A DNA stretch of 43,406 bases from Verrucomicrobiota bacterium (GTDB lineage: Bacteria > Verrucomicrobiota > Verrucomicrobiia > Limisphaerales > UBA11320). A program made the position numbers and the translations under genes. A model generated the notes under the pieces. The model did no database searches and was not told where the DNA came from. It worked only from the letters and a program-made list of their open reading frames with translations. The stretch spans positions 1 to 43,406 of the forward strand of contig JACQFQ010000077.1 of NCBI GenBank assembly GCA_016199985.1, read 5' to 3'. Shown one piece after another: positions 9,399 through 17,711 of this stretch. Each line of letters opens with the position of its first letter. Position 1 is the stretch's first letter.

Positions 9399-10003
9399 GG
9401 GTCTAGTCTTTCAGTGGAGGAGTGGAAACGGAAGTTGAACATTCGACCACTCGATCGCGGGGACGCTTCGCGCCACCGCGCTTCGCCTCTTCCACCACCG
9501 GTTCTTCGATGCGTCATCCGAAGGTGGGTCGCGCAGGCAGCCACCGCCTTACAGGCTTTCCTCAATAAGAAGGGCAGCTGTCGGCTTGAAGGAAGTTTGA
9601 GTGTCTTGAAGCGCGGCGTTTTCGAGATCTCCTTGCGCCCACCGTCCAGAAACCGGGCGTAAGGCCGCACGGCGGCGTCGATTCTCCTACCAAGCGCGAG
9701 GAGAAGACCGCCGCCCCGGATAGGTGGCTGTCGACGCGGTTGTTGGAATCCTCCCGCTCTGGGTGTGTAAAGGACCACGCAAGGCCTCCTTACACCTCCG
9801 CGCGAATCCCCCGACAATCCGGCCGCGACGACCCAGGCCACGGCATGACACGGAGCGCCTGCCGCTCTGCCAGATACGTGATAAACGCGGAAAGCTCAGG
9901 TGAAGTGAGGAAGGCCACAGGCGCGACGGCCCGGGAGCTGCTTATTAGGGTCGTTCCCAACTGACATCAACATTCGGTAGGACATTACTGTACGGACTAT
10001 TCT
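9399..10003. other. Gene-free spacer, 605 bases
   Basis: Frames are open on both strands because of base composition, but none has family resemblance or a good ribosome site. It must contain the promoters of msrB (reading left) and the lectin gene (reading right). An imperfect inverted repeat occurs at about 9767-9793 (GTGTAAAGG against CCTTACAC). I see nothing else structured. Confidence 0.4.
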
Positions 10004-10597
10004 ATGAAAAAGACACTTGGAGGTTTGACACTTTGCTTGCTGGCTGCCAGCAGCTACGGACAATCCTTTTACGCGGGCAACGGTCACTACTATGAAGTGG
10101 TGCGACAGAGCGGCATCTCCTGGGATGACGCGAGGGCGGCGGCTCTTTCGAAGTACTACTCCGGCTTTGAAGGACACCTGGTCACGATCAGCGACGCGGC
10201 CGAGGACGCCTTCGTTCACGGCGTGGTGGTCGGCGCCGGCCTGGGCGAAGTGTATGCCGGTGGATTCCAAAACCCCGCAGGCGAGACAGACCCCCAGGCG
10301 GGTTGGACCTGGGTGAACGGCGAAGGGTCCTTCCCCGGATTCAATTCCGTTTCGCCCTACGCGAACTGGAATCCCGGCGAACCCAACGACTACTACGGCT
10401 CGGCTTCGGAGCAATGGCTCGGACTGAACTTCGGCTCGGGTTGGAACGACGAGGGGAATCTCGGAAACATCGATGGATACGTTGTGGAATACGATCCGAA
10501 GACGATCCGCGACACGCCTGATAGCGGCTCCTCCATTGGAATGTTCGGCGGCGCGATGACGCTGCTCGGGATGATCTCCCGACGCCTCCGTAAGTAG
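10004..10597 (+). CDS. C-type lectin-like exported protein with VPDSG-CTERM-like tail
   Basis: 197 residues. Signal peptide MKKTLGGLTLCLLAASSYG. The mature part is a single C-type lectin-like domain: SWDDARAAALS and GHLVTISDAAEDAFV at the start, then WNPGEPND (about residue 122, the EPN carbohydrate and Ca site) and GWNDEG (about 146, the WND site). The last ~26 residues form a sorting tail: TPDSG at about 171, a hydrophobic segment, and the basic end RRLRK. This matches the verrucomicrobial VPDSG-CTERM variant of PEP-CTERM, with Thr in place of Val. Proteins with this tail are handled by an exosortase, implying surface attachment. A clear terminator follows, so the gene is probably monocistronic. 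Ligand unknown. Confidence 0.85.
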   Translation: MKKTLGGLTLCLLAASSYGQSFYAGNGHYYEVVRQSGISWDDARAAALSKYYSGFEGHLVTISDAAEDAFVHGVVVGAGLGEVYAGGFQNPAGETDPQAGWTWVNGEGSFPGFNSVSPYANWNPGEPNDYYGSASEQWLGLNFGSGWNDEGNLGNIDGYVVEYDPKTIRDTPDSGSSIGMFGGAMTLLGMISRRLRK

Positions 10598-10639
10598 CCA
10601 TCAAGCGCCGATCGCTCGGCGGACGCTTTTGAAACGCGC

Positions 10640-10678
10640 GAGGCGCAGCCCATGCACGGGCTGCGCCTCTTTCTTTTG
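10640..10678 (+). terminator. Rho-independent terminator after the lectin gene
   Basis: Perfect 12-bp stem: GAGGCGCAGCCC at 10640-10651 pairs with GGGCTGCGCCTC at 10658-10669 around the 6-base loop ATGCAC, followed by TTTCTTTT. It closes the lectin transcript and argues against a start of the next gene upstream of it. Confidence 0.9.
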
Positions 10679-10760
10679 GACCCGGGCGGAAGAGCTTCGC
10701 GGCGCGGGCGCGGAGGATTCGACTTGTCGGAGGCGACGGGGATCGCGGTATGGTCGCGCC

Positions 10761-11579
10761 GTGCAATTTGGGATCTGCAACGAAATCTTCCAGGGCTGGA
10801 AGATCGACGACACGCTGGCCTTCGCCAAGGAGACCGGCTACGACGCGGTCGAGATCGCGCCTTTCACCCTCGCCCGCTGGGTGACGGATATCCCCGCCGC
10901 CGAGCGATCCCGAATTCGCGAGGCGGCGCGTCGCATTGGCGTCCGCGTTTCCGGCATCCACTGGGTGCTCGCGCAGACTGAAGGGCTTCATCTCACGCAT
11001 CCCGATCCCGCGGTGAGGGGCCGGACGTCCGCGTATTTCCGCGAGCTCGCGCAATGCTGTTCCGACCTAGGCGGCCAGACGATCGTTGTCGGCTCCCCCA
11101 AGCAACGAAACGTGATGGACGGCGTGACCTACGAGCAGGCGTTCAGCTGGGCGGGACAGGTGTTTCAACCCGCGCTCGAGCTGGCCGCAACCCTGGGCGT
11201 GACGATCTGCTTCGAGCCCCTGGCGCCCTCGGAGACCAACTTCATCAACACCGCCGCCGAGGCCATTCGCTTCGTTCATCAGTTCAAGCATCCCCAGTTT
11301 AAGATCATTCTGGACGTCAAGGCGATGTCGTCGGAATCGAAGCCGATTCCCCAGATCATCCGCGAATCCGCGCCGCACTTCCGATACTTCCATGCGAACG
11401 ACCGCAACCTGAAGGGACCTGGTTTCGGCGACGTGGATTTTGTTCCCATCGCCGCGGCGCTGCGCGAGACAGGCTACGACGGCGTGGTGTCGGTGGAAGT
11501 GTTCAACTTTGACGAAGGCCCGGAAGTGATCGCCAGAAAGAGCCTCGAGTATCTGCGGGCCTCCTTCCGCCGTCACTGA
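10761..11579 (+). CDS. Sugar phosphate isomerase/epimerase, TIM-barrel (xylose-isomerase-like)
   Basis: 272 residues from the GTG at 10761. The frame is open to 10629, but that part overlaps a terminator and does not resemble the family. The product is an AP-endonuclease-2/xylose-isomerase-like TIM barrel. The expected metal-site residues are visible: Glu152 (CFEPLAP), Asp185 (ILDVKAM), His211 (FHANDRN) and Glu246 (VSVEVFNF). The start VQFGICNEIFQGW and segment YDAVEIAPF are typical of the cytoplasmic sugar epimerase group. Members act as ketose 3-epimerases, hydroxypyruvate isomerases, inosose dehydratases or 3-keto-glycoside lyases, and I cannot choose among these. A DUF1080 gene and a ThuA-like gene, common partners in 3-keto-sugar breakdown, are elsewhere in this window. 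Confidence 0.85.
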   Translation: MQFGICNEIFQGWKIDDTLAFAKETGYDAVEIAPFTLARWVTDIPAAERSRIREAARRIGVRVSGIHWVLAQTEGLHLTHPDPAVRGRTSAYFRELAQCCSDLGGQTIVVGSPKQRNVMDGVTYEQAFSWAGQVFQPALELAATLGVTICFEPLAPSETNFINTAAEAIRFVHQFKHPQFKIILDVKAMSSESKPIPQIIRESAPHFRYFHANDRNLKGPGFGDVDFVPIAAALRETGYDGVVSVEVFNFDEGPEVIARKSLEYLRASFRRH

Positions 11580-11642
11580 CACTGACGCGGCCTCGGAGAT
11601 ATCCGAACACGCCACGCCCACCCCCCGACCGGGAAAGCAGCC

Positions 11643-11675
11643 CGCGAATCACGCGAATCACGCGAATCACGCGAA
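11643..11675. repeat. Short tandem repeat, 9-bp unit
   Basis: Three exact copies of CGCGAATCA (11643-11651, 11652-11660, 11661-11669) plus a partial fourth. It is in the gap between two convergent genes. Confidence 0.85.
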
Positions 11676-11730
11676 ACCCTGTCCCGTAGAACGCGGACGC
11701 GAAAGAGGCGAAGGCGGTGATGGGGGACCG

Positions 11731-12795
11731 CTAGGGCATCTGGTTGAACAGAGCGGGGGACGACGTCAAGGGACGAGAGGTCGAGGCAGCCGCAGGCAGA
11801 ATCCGCCGGCCGAATCCCGGAAATCGAGGCGCCGGGAGCGCTCCGAGGCAGGAAAAGTCATAGCCCCGCTCCTCATAATGGCCGCGCAATCTTGTGCTCT
11901 CCAGGGCGACTTGAAAAACGCGTCGCTGCCACTCCTCCCAGCTTTGCCATTGCTCGTGGGGCTCCAACGGAGGCCGCTGCCCCAGGGCGTCCTTGCGCGT
12001 TCTGCCGGCGTTGAGGTTTTCCGGGCTGAACACCCAGGCGAGGAAGTCGTCGGAAGTTCCAACCCTGCCCGCGGTGATGTGCGCGACGAAGGCCCGAAAC
12101 GCGCCAGGGTCGGACTTGAGAGACTCGATCGGATAGTGGCGGATCGTGTTCGAGACGCCCGGGGTTTCGAACTCGAGAAGCCCCTCGATCGTGTCGAAGA
12201 CCGCGTTAACAAAGTGTCGTTGCTCGGAGGTTTCTCGAAAGTCGCCCACCTGATCCGCGATCGCGACCGCCAGCGGCGCATGTCTGACAAGCCGATCCTC
12301 GAACTGGAGATTCACGAGGTCGGACATCTTCCGGCTGGCCTTCGAGTCCCCTCGAAGAATAGCGGCCTTGGACTCTGTGCGCGGGATGGGGTGGCGGATG
12401 AGATTCACGACCGTGATCGGCCGCTGGGGAGGATATCGCAGGATGTTATTGGCGAATGTCGCGACGGTCTCCGCATGGATGTTCCCGTAGGCCGCCGCGT
12501 CGCGGCTCCTTTCCAAGGCGTCGAAGAGGGCGTCCACGGCCAGAGGCTGAGAGCCGCCGCGAACCAGGTGCTCCGAATGGAAATCCGCGATCGCGTCGAG
12601 ATCCGTCGACGTGATGGTTCTGTCGTAGTCCAGCGAGACTTCCAGGGCGCCGGGGCCGCAGCTGCAGCAGATGTCGGGATGACGGTTCAAGCTTCCGCCC
12701 AACCAGCGCGTCGCGGCGGCGCCGCTCGACGTGATCAAAAATCGGTGGCTCCCCTCGCGGCGGCTGGAGCGCGATGGCATGAATTCATTCATCAT
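11731..12795 (-). CDS. Sulfotransferase-like P-loop protein
   Basis: 354 residues. The N-terminal segment ITSSGAAATRWLGGSL followed by NRHPDI resembles the 5'-phosphosulfate-binding loop of PAPS-dependent sulfotransferases (usual form xRSGTTWLxxxL..HPDI), although the Thr pair is changed to Ala-Thr. Downstream, VVNLIRHPIPRTES matches the 3'-phosphate-binding motif (RHPxxRxxS). No signal peptide or membrane segment, so it is probably cytoplasmic. The substrate could be a polysaccharide or small molecule. The start is the first of two adjacent ATGs, preceded by the purine-rich GAAGGGG. Confidence in the fold is moderate because the rest of the chain is not conserved in a way I recognise. Confidence 0.6.
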   Translation of the reverse strand: MMNEFMPSRSSRREGSHRFLITSSGAAATRWLGGSLNRHPDICCSCGPGALEVSLDYDRTITSTDLDAIADFHSEHLVRGGSQPLAVDALFDALERSRDAAAYGNIHAETVATFANNILRYPPQRPITVVNLIRHPIPRTESKAAILRGDSKASRKMSDLVNLQFEDRLVRHAPLAVAIADQVGDFRETSEQRHFVNAVFDTIEGLLEFETPGVSNTIRHYPIESLKSDPGAFRAFVAHITAGRVGTSDDFLAWVFSPENLNAGRTRKDALGQRPPLEPHEQWQSWEEWQRRVFQVALESTRLRGHYEERGYDFSCLGALPAPRFPGFGRRILPAAASTSRPLTSSPALFNQMP

Positions 12796-13035
12796 CGACC
12801 CCTTCGGTGGGGTTCATCCTCCGAGGACGGCTGGGTCATGGCGATGAGTGGTGCTGGTTCCACACTGAAGACAAGATCGTCTGGCCCGCGAATGTCTTGA
12901 GGGGCCCAAGCCCGCCGCTTCGCGACGGGATCCCATGAGGATTGCTCCCCATGACGCTCCGGAGCGGGGTCGACCCTCCGTATCGCTCTGCTTGCCATCT
13001 TTCGGGAGGTGGGGCAACGTCGCCCGCAGCATCTC

Positions 13036-14040
13036 ATGAAACATCTCCAATCACTTCTGGTCGCGCTCACCCTCTGGACCGCGGTCGCCGCCCACGCCGC
13101 GGACACGGTCGTTTATCAGGGAAAGCAGGGCCCAGGGCGGGGCAAGCATATCGTGTTTCTCAGCGGCGATGAGGAATACCGCAGCGAGGAGGGGCTGCCC
13201 ATGCTCGCGCAGATCCTCTCCCAGCGCCACGGTTTCAAGTGCACGGTGCTCTTTCCGATCAATCCCAATGATGGAACCATTGATCCCAACAACCAGACGA
13301 ACGTCGTTGGCCTGAGCGCGCTGGACAGCGCGGACATGGTCGTCATGCTTTGGCGCTTCCGCGAGTTTCCCGAGAAGGAGATGGCCCACTTCGCAAACTA
13401 CCTCAAATCCGGAAAGCCCATCTTCGGACTCCGAACCTCCACGCACGCTTTTGCGATGCAGCGCTATAAAACCAGCCCTTACGTGACCTTCGACTGGCAG
13501 AGCAAATCGTGGGAAGGCGGATTCGGACGCCAGGTCCTCGGCGACACCTGGATCAGCCACCATGGCAATCACGGAGTCGAAAGCACCCGCGCCGTTTTCA
13601 ACCCCCAATTCAAGGACCATCCGGTTCTGCGGGGAGTCACGGACATATGGGGCCCCACGGACGTCTATGGAGTCGTTCATCTCCCCGCCGACGCCGACGT
13701 CCTCGCCCAGGGCGCCGTCTTGCAAGGCATGAAGCCGACGGACGCGTCCGTCGAGGGACCCAAGAACCATCCGATGATGCCCTTGATCTGGACGCGGCTT
13801 TACAAAGGAGAGGCCGGGAAGAACAATCGTATCTTCTGCACAACGATGGGCGCGGCCACGGATCTCGAGAGCGAAGGCCTCCGACGCCTGATCGTGAACG
13901 CGTGCTACTACTCTACTGGGCTTGAGAAGAAGATTCGTCCCGATCTGGACGTCCGGTATGTGGGCGAGTATCACCCGACGCCCTTCGGCTTCGGAAAGTT
14001 CAAGAAGGGCGTGAAGCCGTCGGACCACGAGCTGAAGTAG
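13036..14040 (+). CDS. ThuA-like domain protein, exported
   Basis: 334 residues from the ATG at 13036; an upstream in-frame start at 13009 would put nine residues before the signal peptide MKHLQSLLVALTLWTAVAAHA. The mature protein is a ThuA-type, class-I-glutamine-amidotransferase-like fold: KHIVFLSGDEEYRSEEGLPML at the start, DSADMVVMLWRFREF, the PIFGLRTSTHAF turn where amidotransferases have their nucleophile, and GPTDVYGVVHLP. ThuA proteins are linked to trehalose and other disaccharide use, and in Verrucomicrobia and Bacteroidota co-occur with DUF1080 and oxidoreductase genes of 3-keto-sugar pathways. No Cys is seen at the nucleophile turn, so amidotransferase activity is unlikely. Confidence 0.83.
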   Translation: MKHLQSLLVALTLWTAVAAHAADTVVYQGKQGPGRGKHIVFLSGDEEYRSEEGLPMLAQILSQRHGFKCTVLFPINPNDGTIDPNNQTNVVGLSALDSADMVVMLWRFREFPEKEMAHFANYLKSGKPIFGLRTSTHAFAMQRYKTSPYVTFDWQSKSWEGGFGRQVLGDTWISHHGNHGVESTRAVFNPQFKDHPVLRGVTDIWGPTDVYGVVHLPADADVLAQGAVLQGMKPTDASVEGPKNHPMMPLIWTRLYKGEAGKNNRIFCTTMGAATDLESEGLRRLIVNACYYSTGLEKKIRPDLDVRYVGEYHPTPFGFGKFKKGVKPSDHELK

Positions 14041-14362
14041 CGCGCATCAATGACCTCCCGTCGGCGTCCACGGGCCCAGCCTCATCGGGCGCGACCGCGT
14101 GGATCTTTCTCACTTCCAAAGACCGAGCGGTTTCCGTCGCTCAGCCGCCACGAACCAGGGACCAGCCCCAAGGCGCGCAATGACGAAAGCGCTTAAGACC
14201 CCGCGCATTCGGGCGATCCATCCCGGTAGACATTGAGTGAAACCTTTTTGATGAAGACTCCGCAGTGGCATCCTCCACCCCCGCGAACCGTCGCGTCGGC
14301 CCGCGTTGTGGATCGCCGGATGGACGCCGGCGGGGCGCCGAACCGAACGTTTTGATCCCGGA
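14041..14362. other. Gene-free spacer upstream of the glycan block
   Basis: About 320 bases between the ThuA-like gene and the pyruvyl transferase gene. No coding frame with family resemblance and no clear terminator or promoter was found. Confidence 0.4.
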
Positions 14363-15697
14363 ATGAACACCAAGACCGTCAAAGTGTGTCTCCTCGGCGC
14401 GTCGCTGGACACCGGCAACATGGGCGTTTCCGCGCTCGCCTCAGGCACAGTGACCTCGGTCATCAATTGTTTCCCCGGCGCCGAAGTGTTCCTTCTGGAC
14501 TACGGATATGAGCCCGCCCGCTACAAGGTGCATGGTCCGAACGGACCCATGAGCGTGGAGCTCGTGAACATCCGCTTCTCGAAGAAGATTTATCTCAGCA
14601 ATAACATCGCGAGACTGCTGCTCACGGCCATGCTGGGACGCCTGCTGCCGGAGACCTGGCGATGCCGGATGCTGGCGAAGAATCCATCCCTCCGACGCCT
14701 GCTCGACGCTGACGTCATCGCGTCCATCGCGGGAGGCGACAGCTTCAGCGACATCTACGGCCTTCCCCGGCTGCTATACGTGGCCCTTCCTCAGCTGCTG
14801 GCCCTTCAACTCAAAAAGCCGTTGGTGCTGCTGCCGCAAACGCTGGGGCCTTTCAAGGGCGCCGTCGCGAAATACATCGCCGGATACATCATGCGAACCG
14901 CCGTCGCGGTCTATTCGCGCGACAAGAACAGCTTCGACGAAGCGGGCGCGCTTCTGGGCGATCGAAAGGGAAAGCTCACTTTCTCGCACGACATGGCCTT
15001 CGCCATGGAGCCCTCGGCCCCCGCGCCGGAGCGCCTGCAAGGAATTCCCCTGGGAGACGGACGTCCTTTGGTGGGGCTCAATGTCAGCGGGCTGCTGCTG
15101 ATGGGCGGTTATACGCGGGACAACATGTTCGGATTGAAAGCGAGCTACCCCGAGCTGATCCGCAGGATCGTGCTCTACTTTGTTCAGCAGAAGGGGGCCC
15201 GCGTCGTGCTCGTGCCGCATGTGTTCGGAAACCAGGGCGAGGGAGATCCCCCGGCCTGCGAGCAGGTTTTCCGGGAGCTCAGCGGGCAGTGCGACGGACG
15301 GCTGCACGTGCTCCAAGGCGCGTTCAACCAGCATGAGATCAAGCATGTCATCGGGCGCTGCGACTTCTTTCTCGGGGCGCGGATGCACGCCTGCATCGCC
15401 GCGGTGTCCCAAGGCGTTCCGGCGGTGTGCATGGCTTACAGCCGGAAATTCGCGGGGGTCCTGGAGTCGATCGGCAGCGGCGACTTGGTCGTGGATCTGC
15501 GAGCCTGCGATCTAGACCAGGCCATGGCCGCCATTGATCGCCTGTACGCGGCGAGAACCTCCCTGTCGGACTCCTTGAAGAAAACCATTCCGGGAGTTCG
15601 CGACGGCGTGCTGCGGTTGTTTTTGACTCCCACCCTGGGGCTGAGCCGCTCCAACGGGCCGGCCGCCGCGAGCCCGCGACCCCATCTCGCCCCTTAG
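14363..15697 (+). CDS. Polysaccharide pyruvyl transferase family protein
   Basis: 444 residues from the ATG at 14363 (MNTKTVKVCLLGAS). The N-terminus VCLLGASLDTGNMGVSAL matches the PS_pyruv_trans opening (G...NxGD/xxAL). The middle has SIAGGDSFSDIYG, the equivalent of the GGGxxxD segment, and LVLLPQTLGPFK, the family's LLPQTIGP motif. The C-terminal part carries the GARMHACIAAVSQGVPAV motif shared with CsaB, WcaK and GumL-like enzymes. These transfer pyruvate from phosphoenolpyruvate to a sugar as a ketal, on exopolysaccharide or cell-wall glycan. The following rmlA, epimerase-reductase and rmlB genes, in the same direction with short gaps, suggest one block making a rhamnose-containing, pyruvylated polymer. 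Confidence 0.87.
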   Translation: MNTKTVKVCLLGASLDTGNMGVSALASGTVTSVINCFPGAEVFLLDYGYEPARYKVHGPNGPMSVELVNIRFSKKIYLSNNIARLLLTAMLGRLLPETWRCRMLAKNPSLRRLLDADVIASIAGGDSFSDIYGLPRLLYVALPQLLALQLKKPLVLLPQTLGPFKGAVAKYIAGYIMRTAVAVYSRDKNSFDEAGALLGDRKGKLTFSHDMAFAMEPSAPAPERLQGIPLGDGRPLVGLNVSGLLLMGGYTRDNMFGLKASYPELIRRIVLYFVQQKGARVVLVPHVFGNQGEGDPPACEQVFRELSGQCDGRLHVLQGAFNQHEIKHVIGRCDFFLGARMHACIAAVSQGVPAVCMAYSRKFAGVLESIGSGDLVVDLRACDLDQAMAAIDRLYAARTSLSDSLKKTIPGVRDGVLRLFLTPTLGLSRSNGPAAASPRPHLAP

Positions 15698-15772
15698 CGC
15701 TGACGCGCAAACGTTCGTTGACTATTCGCGGCCCATCTCCTGTCATCACCCGAACGCACAATTCGATTTGTC

Positions 15773-16648
15773 ATGAAAGGCATCATTCTCGCAGGCGGCG
15801 CCGGCTCGCGGCTTTTCCCTCTCACCCTTGTGGCCAGCAAGCAGCTGCAGCCCGTGTACGACAAGCCCATGGTCTACTATCCGCTGACCACGCTGATCGA
15901 AAACGGCATTCGCGAGATCTGCCTGATCTCCACGCCTCAGGACCTGCCCCGGTTTCGCCAGCTCTTCGGCGACGGCTCGGCCTGGGGGCTCCGGATCGAC
16001 TATCGCGAGCAGGCCAAGCCCGAGGGCATCGCCCAGGCATTCCTCATCGCGGAGTCGTTTATCGGCAAGGATCCCGTCACCCTGGTTCTTGGGGACAACA
16101 TTTTCTACGGCGGGGACGTGTTTCAGAGGGCTTTCCGCGACTTCAAGGAAGGCGGCGTGATCTTCGGCTACCGCGTGCATGACCCGGAGCGGTACGGCGT
16201 TGTGGAGTTCGACAAGACCGGCAAGGCGATCTCGATCGAGGAAAAGCCCAAGATGCCCAAGAGCAACTACGCGGTCCCGGGACTCTATCTCTTCGACAAC
16301 GAGGTCGTGTCGATCACGAGAAACATGAAGCCGTCCGCGCGGGGCGAGCTCGAGATCACGGACGTGAACGTCGAGTATCTGCGGCGCGGAAAGCTCCGCG
16401 TCTGCACGCTCGGACGCGGATTCGCCTGGCTCGACGCCGGCACCAGCACCAGCCTTCATGAGGCCTCGGCGTATGTGCAAACGGTCGAGAAGAGGTCCGG
16501 CATCAAAATCGGGTGCCCCGAGGAAGCCGCCTTCCGCCAGGGATTCCTGAGCTTCGAAAGCTTGAAACACCTGATTGCGAAACTGCCGAAGTGCGAGTAC
16601 AGGCAGTACCTGGAAGAGGTGGCCGCCGAGGCCGCCCGCGGGTCCTGA
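15773..16648 (+). CDS. rmlA: Glucose-1-phosphate thymidylyltransferase
   Basis: 291 residues, the usual length of the short RmlA class. It makes dTDP-glucose from glucose-1-phosphate and dTTP. The nucleotide-binding signature GGAGSRLFPLT is at the N-terminus, followed by SKQLQPVYDKPMVYYPL, the LGDNIFYG metal site, EEKPKMPKSNYAVPGLYLFD, and the C-terminal GRGFAWLDAGTSTSL and SFESLKHL segments. All active-site blocks are intact. First step of the dTDP-rhamnose pathway; rmlB and an epimerase-reductase lie downstream. Confidence 0.95.
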   Translation: MKGIILAGGAGSRLFPLTLVASKQLQPVYDKPMVYYPLTTLIENGIREICLISTPQDLPRFRQLFGDGSAWGLRIDYREQAKPEGIAQAFLIAESFIGKDPVTLVLGDNIFYGGDVFQRAFRDFKEGGVIFGYRVHDPERYGVVEFDKTGKAISIEEKPKMPKSNYAVPGLYLFDNEVVSITRNMKPSARGELEITDVNVEYLRRGKLRVCTLGRGFAWLDAGTSTSLHEASAYVQTVEKRSGIKIGCPEEAAFRQGFLSFESLKHLIAKLPKCEYRQYLEEVAAEAARGS

Positions 16649-16726
16649 GCGTCGCCACGAAGCCGCCTCAAGGCGCCCTTTCACGGACCGATATACGGTC
16701 AGGCGTCAGCGCATGATAAGCATCTT

Positions 16727-17698
16727 ATGATTCTACTGTTGGGAGCCACCGGCTACATCGGACAAGCCTTCAAGAAGGAACTCGAAGCGCGGGGATGGAA
16801 GCATCGCGCGATCAGCAGGACCGAGGCGGACTACAGCCGGTTCACGCCATTGATGGAGCTGCTGCGATCCGTCCGACCTTCCTTCGTGGTCAACGCGGCC
16901 GGCTTCACCGGCAAGCCGAACGTCGACGCCTGCGAGCAACAGAAGACGGAAACGCTTCAGGGAAACACGCTATTCCCGCAAACGCTCAGCCATGCCTGCG
17001 CGGCCACCAACACTCCCTGGGGGCACGTCTCCTCCGGCTGCGTCTACAGCGGCGCGAAGGTGCGTGAAAACGGAGCCGCGCGCATCGAACGCGACCTGGC
17101 CCAACCCGCTCTCATGGCCCTGCTCGCCAGGGATCGATCGAAGTTTGAGGGCTTCACCGAATCCGACGCTCCCAATTTCTCCTTCCGCCAGCCGCCGTGC
17201 AGCTTCTACAGCGGCTCCAAAGCGCTGGGCGAGGAGGCGATCGCGGGCGTCGGCCAATCCTTCATCTGGCGTCTCCGCATCCCGTTCGATGAACTCGACA
17301 ACGGCCGCAATTACCTCAGCAAGATCCAGAGATACGCCAAGGTGTACAACAACGTGAACTCACTGTCGCACCGAGGCGATTTCGTCCGCGCCTGCCTGGA
17401 TCTCTGGGAGCGTCGCGCGCCCTTTGGAACCTACAACGTCACCAATCCCGGATTCGTGACGACCCGCCAGGTTGTGGAGCGTCTGGAAAAAATCCTGAGG
17501 ACCGGGCGCGCGTTCGAGTACTGGGCGGATGACGCCGAGTTCTACCGCGTTGCCGCGCAAACGCCCCGATCCAACTGCATCCTCGACACGCGCAAACTGC
17601 TCGAGGCCGGCGTGAAAATGCGACCCGTCGAGGAAGCGCTCGATGAGGCCTTGAAGCGCTGGGTCCCGGAAGGAAAAGCCAGGCCCGCGGCCGCGTGA
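16727..17698 (+). CDS. NRS/ER-like 4-keto-6-deoxy-sugar 3,5-epimerase/4-reductase
   Basis: 323 residues; extended SDR/RmlD superfamily. Rossmann motif GATGYIG at the N-terminus and the SDR pair Tyr161/Lys165 (YSGSK). It does not look like classic RmlD. The RmlD segment STDYVF is replaced by SSGCVYSG, with Cys105 in place of the usual Tyr. AAGFTGKPNVDACEQQKTET, APNFSFRQPPCSFYSGSKA, WRLRIPF..NGRNYLSKIQRY, YNVTNPG and RSNCILDTRKL match block by block the plant nucleotide-rhamnose synthase/epimerase-reductase (NRS/ER, UER1), as I recall that family. NRS/ER does both the 3,5-epimerisation and 4-reduction, and uses a Cys at this position in epimerisation. The gene is between rmlA and rmlB, and no rmlC or standard rmlD is in the window, so I infer it converts dTDP-4-keto-6-deoxyglucose to dTDP-L-rhamnose alone. 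Plain sugar-nucleotide reductase is the alternative. Confidence 0.75.
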   Translation: MILLLGATGYIGQAFKKELEARGWKHRAISRTEADYSRFTPLMELLRSVRPSFVVNAAGFTGKPNVDACEQQKTETLQGNTLFPQTLSHACAATNTPWGHVSSGCVYSGAKVRENGAARIERDLAQPALMALLARDRSKFEGFTESDAPNFSFRQPPCSFYSGSKALGEEAIAGVGQSFIWRLRIPFDELDNGRNYLSKIQRYAKVYNNVNSLSHRGDFVRACLDLWERRAPFGTYNVTNPGFVTTRQVVERLEKILRTGRAFEYWADDAEFYRVAAQTPRSNCILDTRKLLEAGVKMRPVEEALDEALKRWVPEGKARPAAA

Positions 17699-17711
17699 AT
17701 TGATCCCCTCT

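Noticed and set aside
9395..9841. 148-codon - frame upstream of msrB
   Set aside because: Arg-rich with no family I know and no ribosome site; most likely a by-product of high GC, although repeated intergenic sequence in the genome cannot be excluded.
10629..10760. Upstream extension of the sugar isomerase gene
   Set aside because: It would begin inside the terminator hairpin at 10640-10669 and does not match the family N-terminus.
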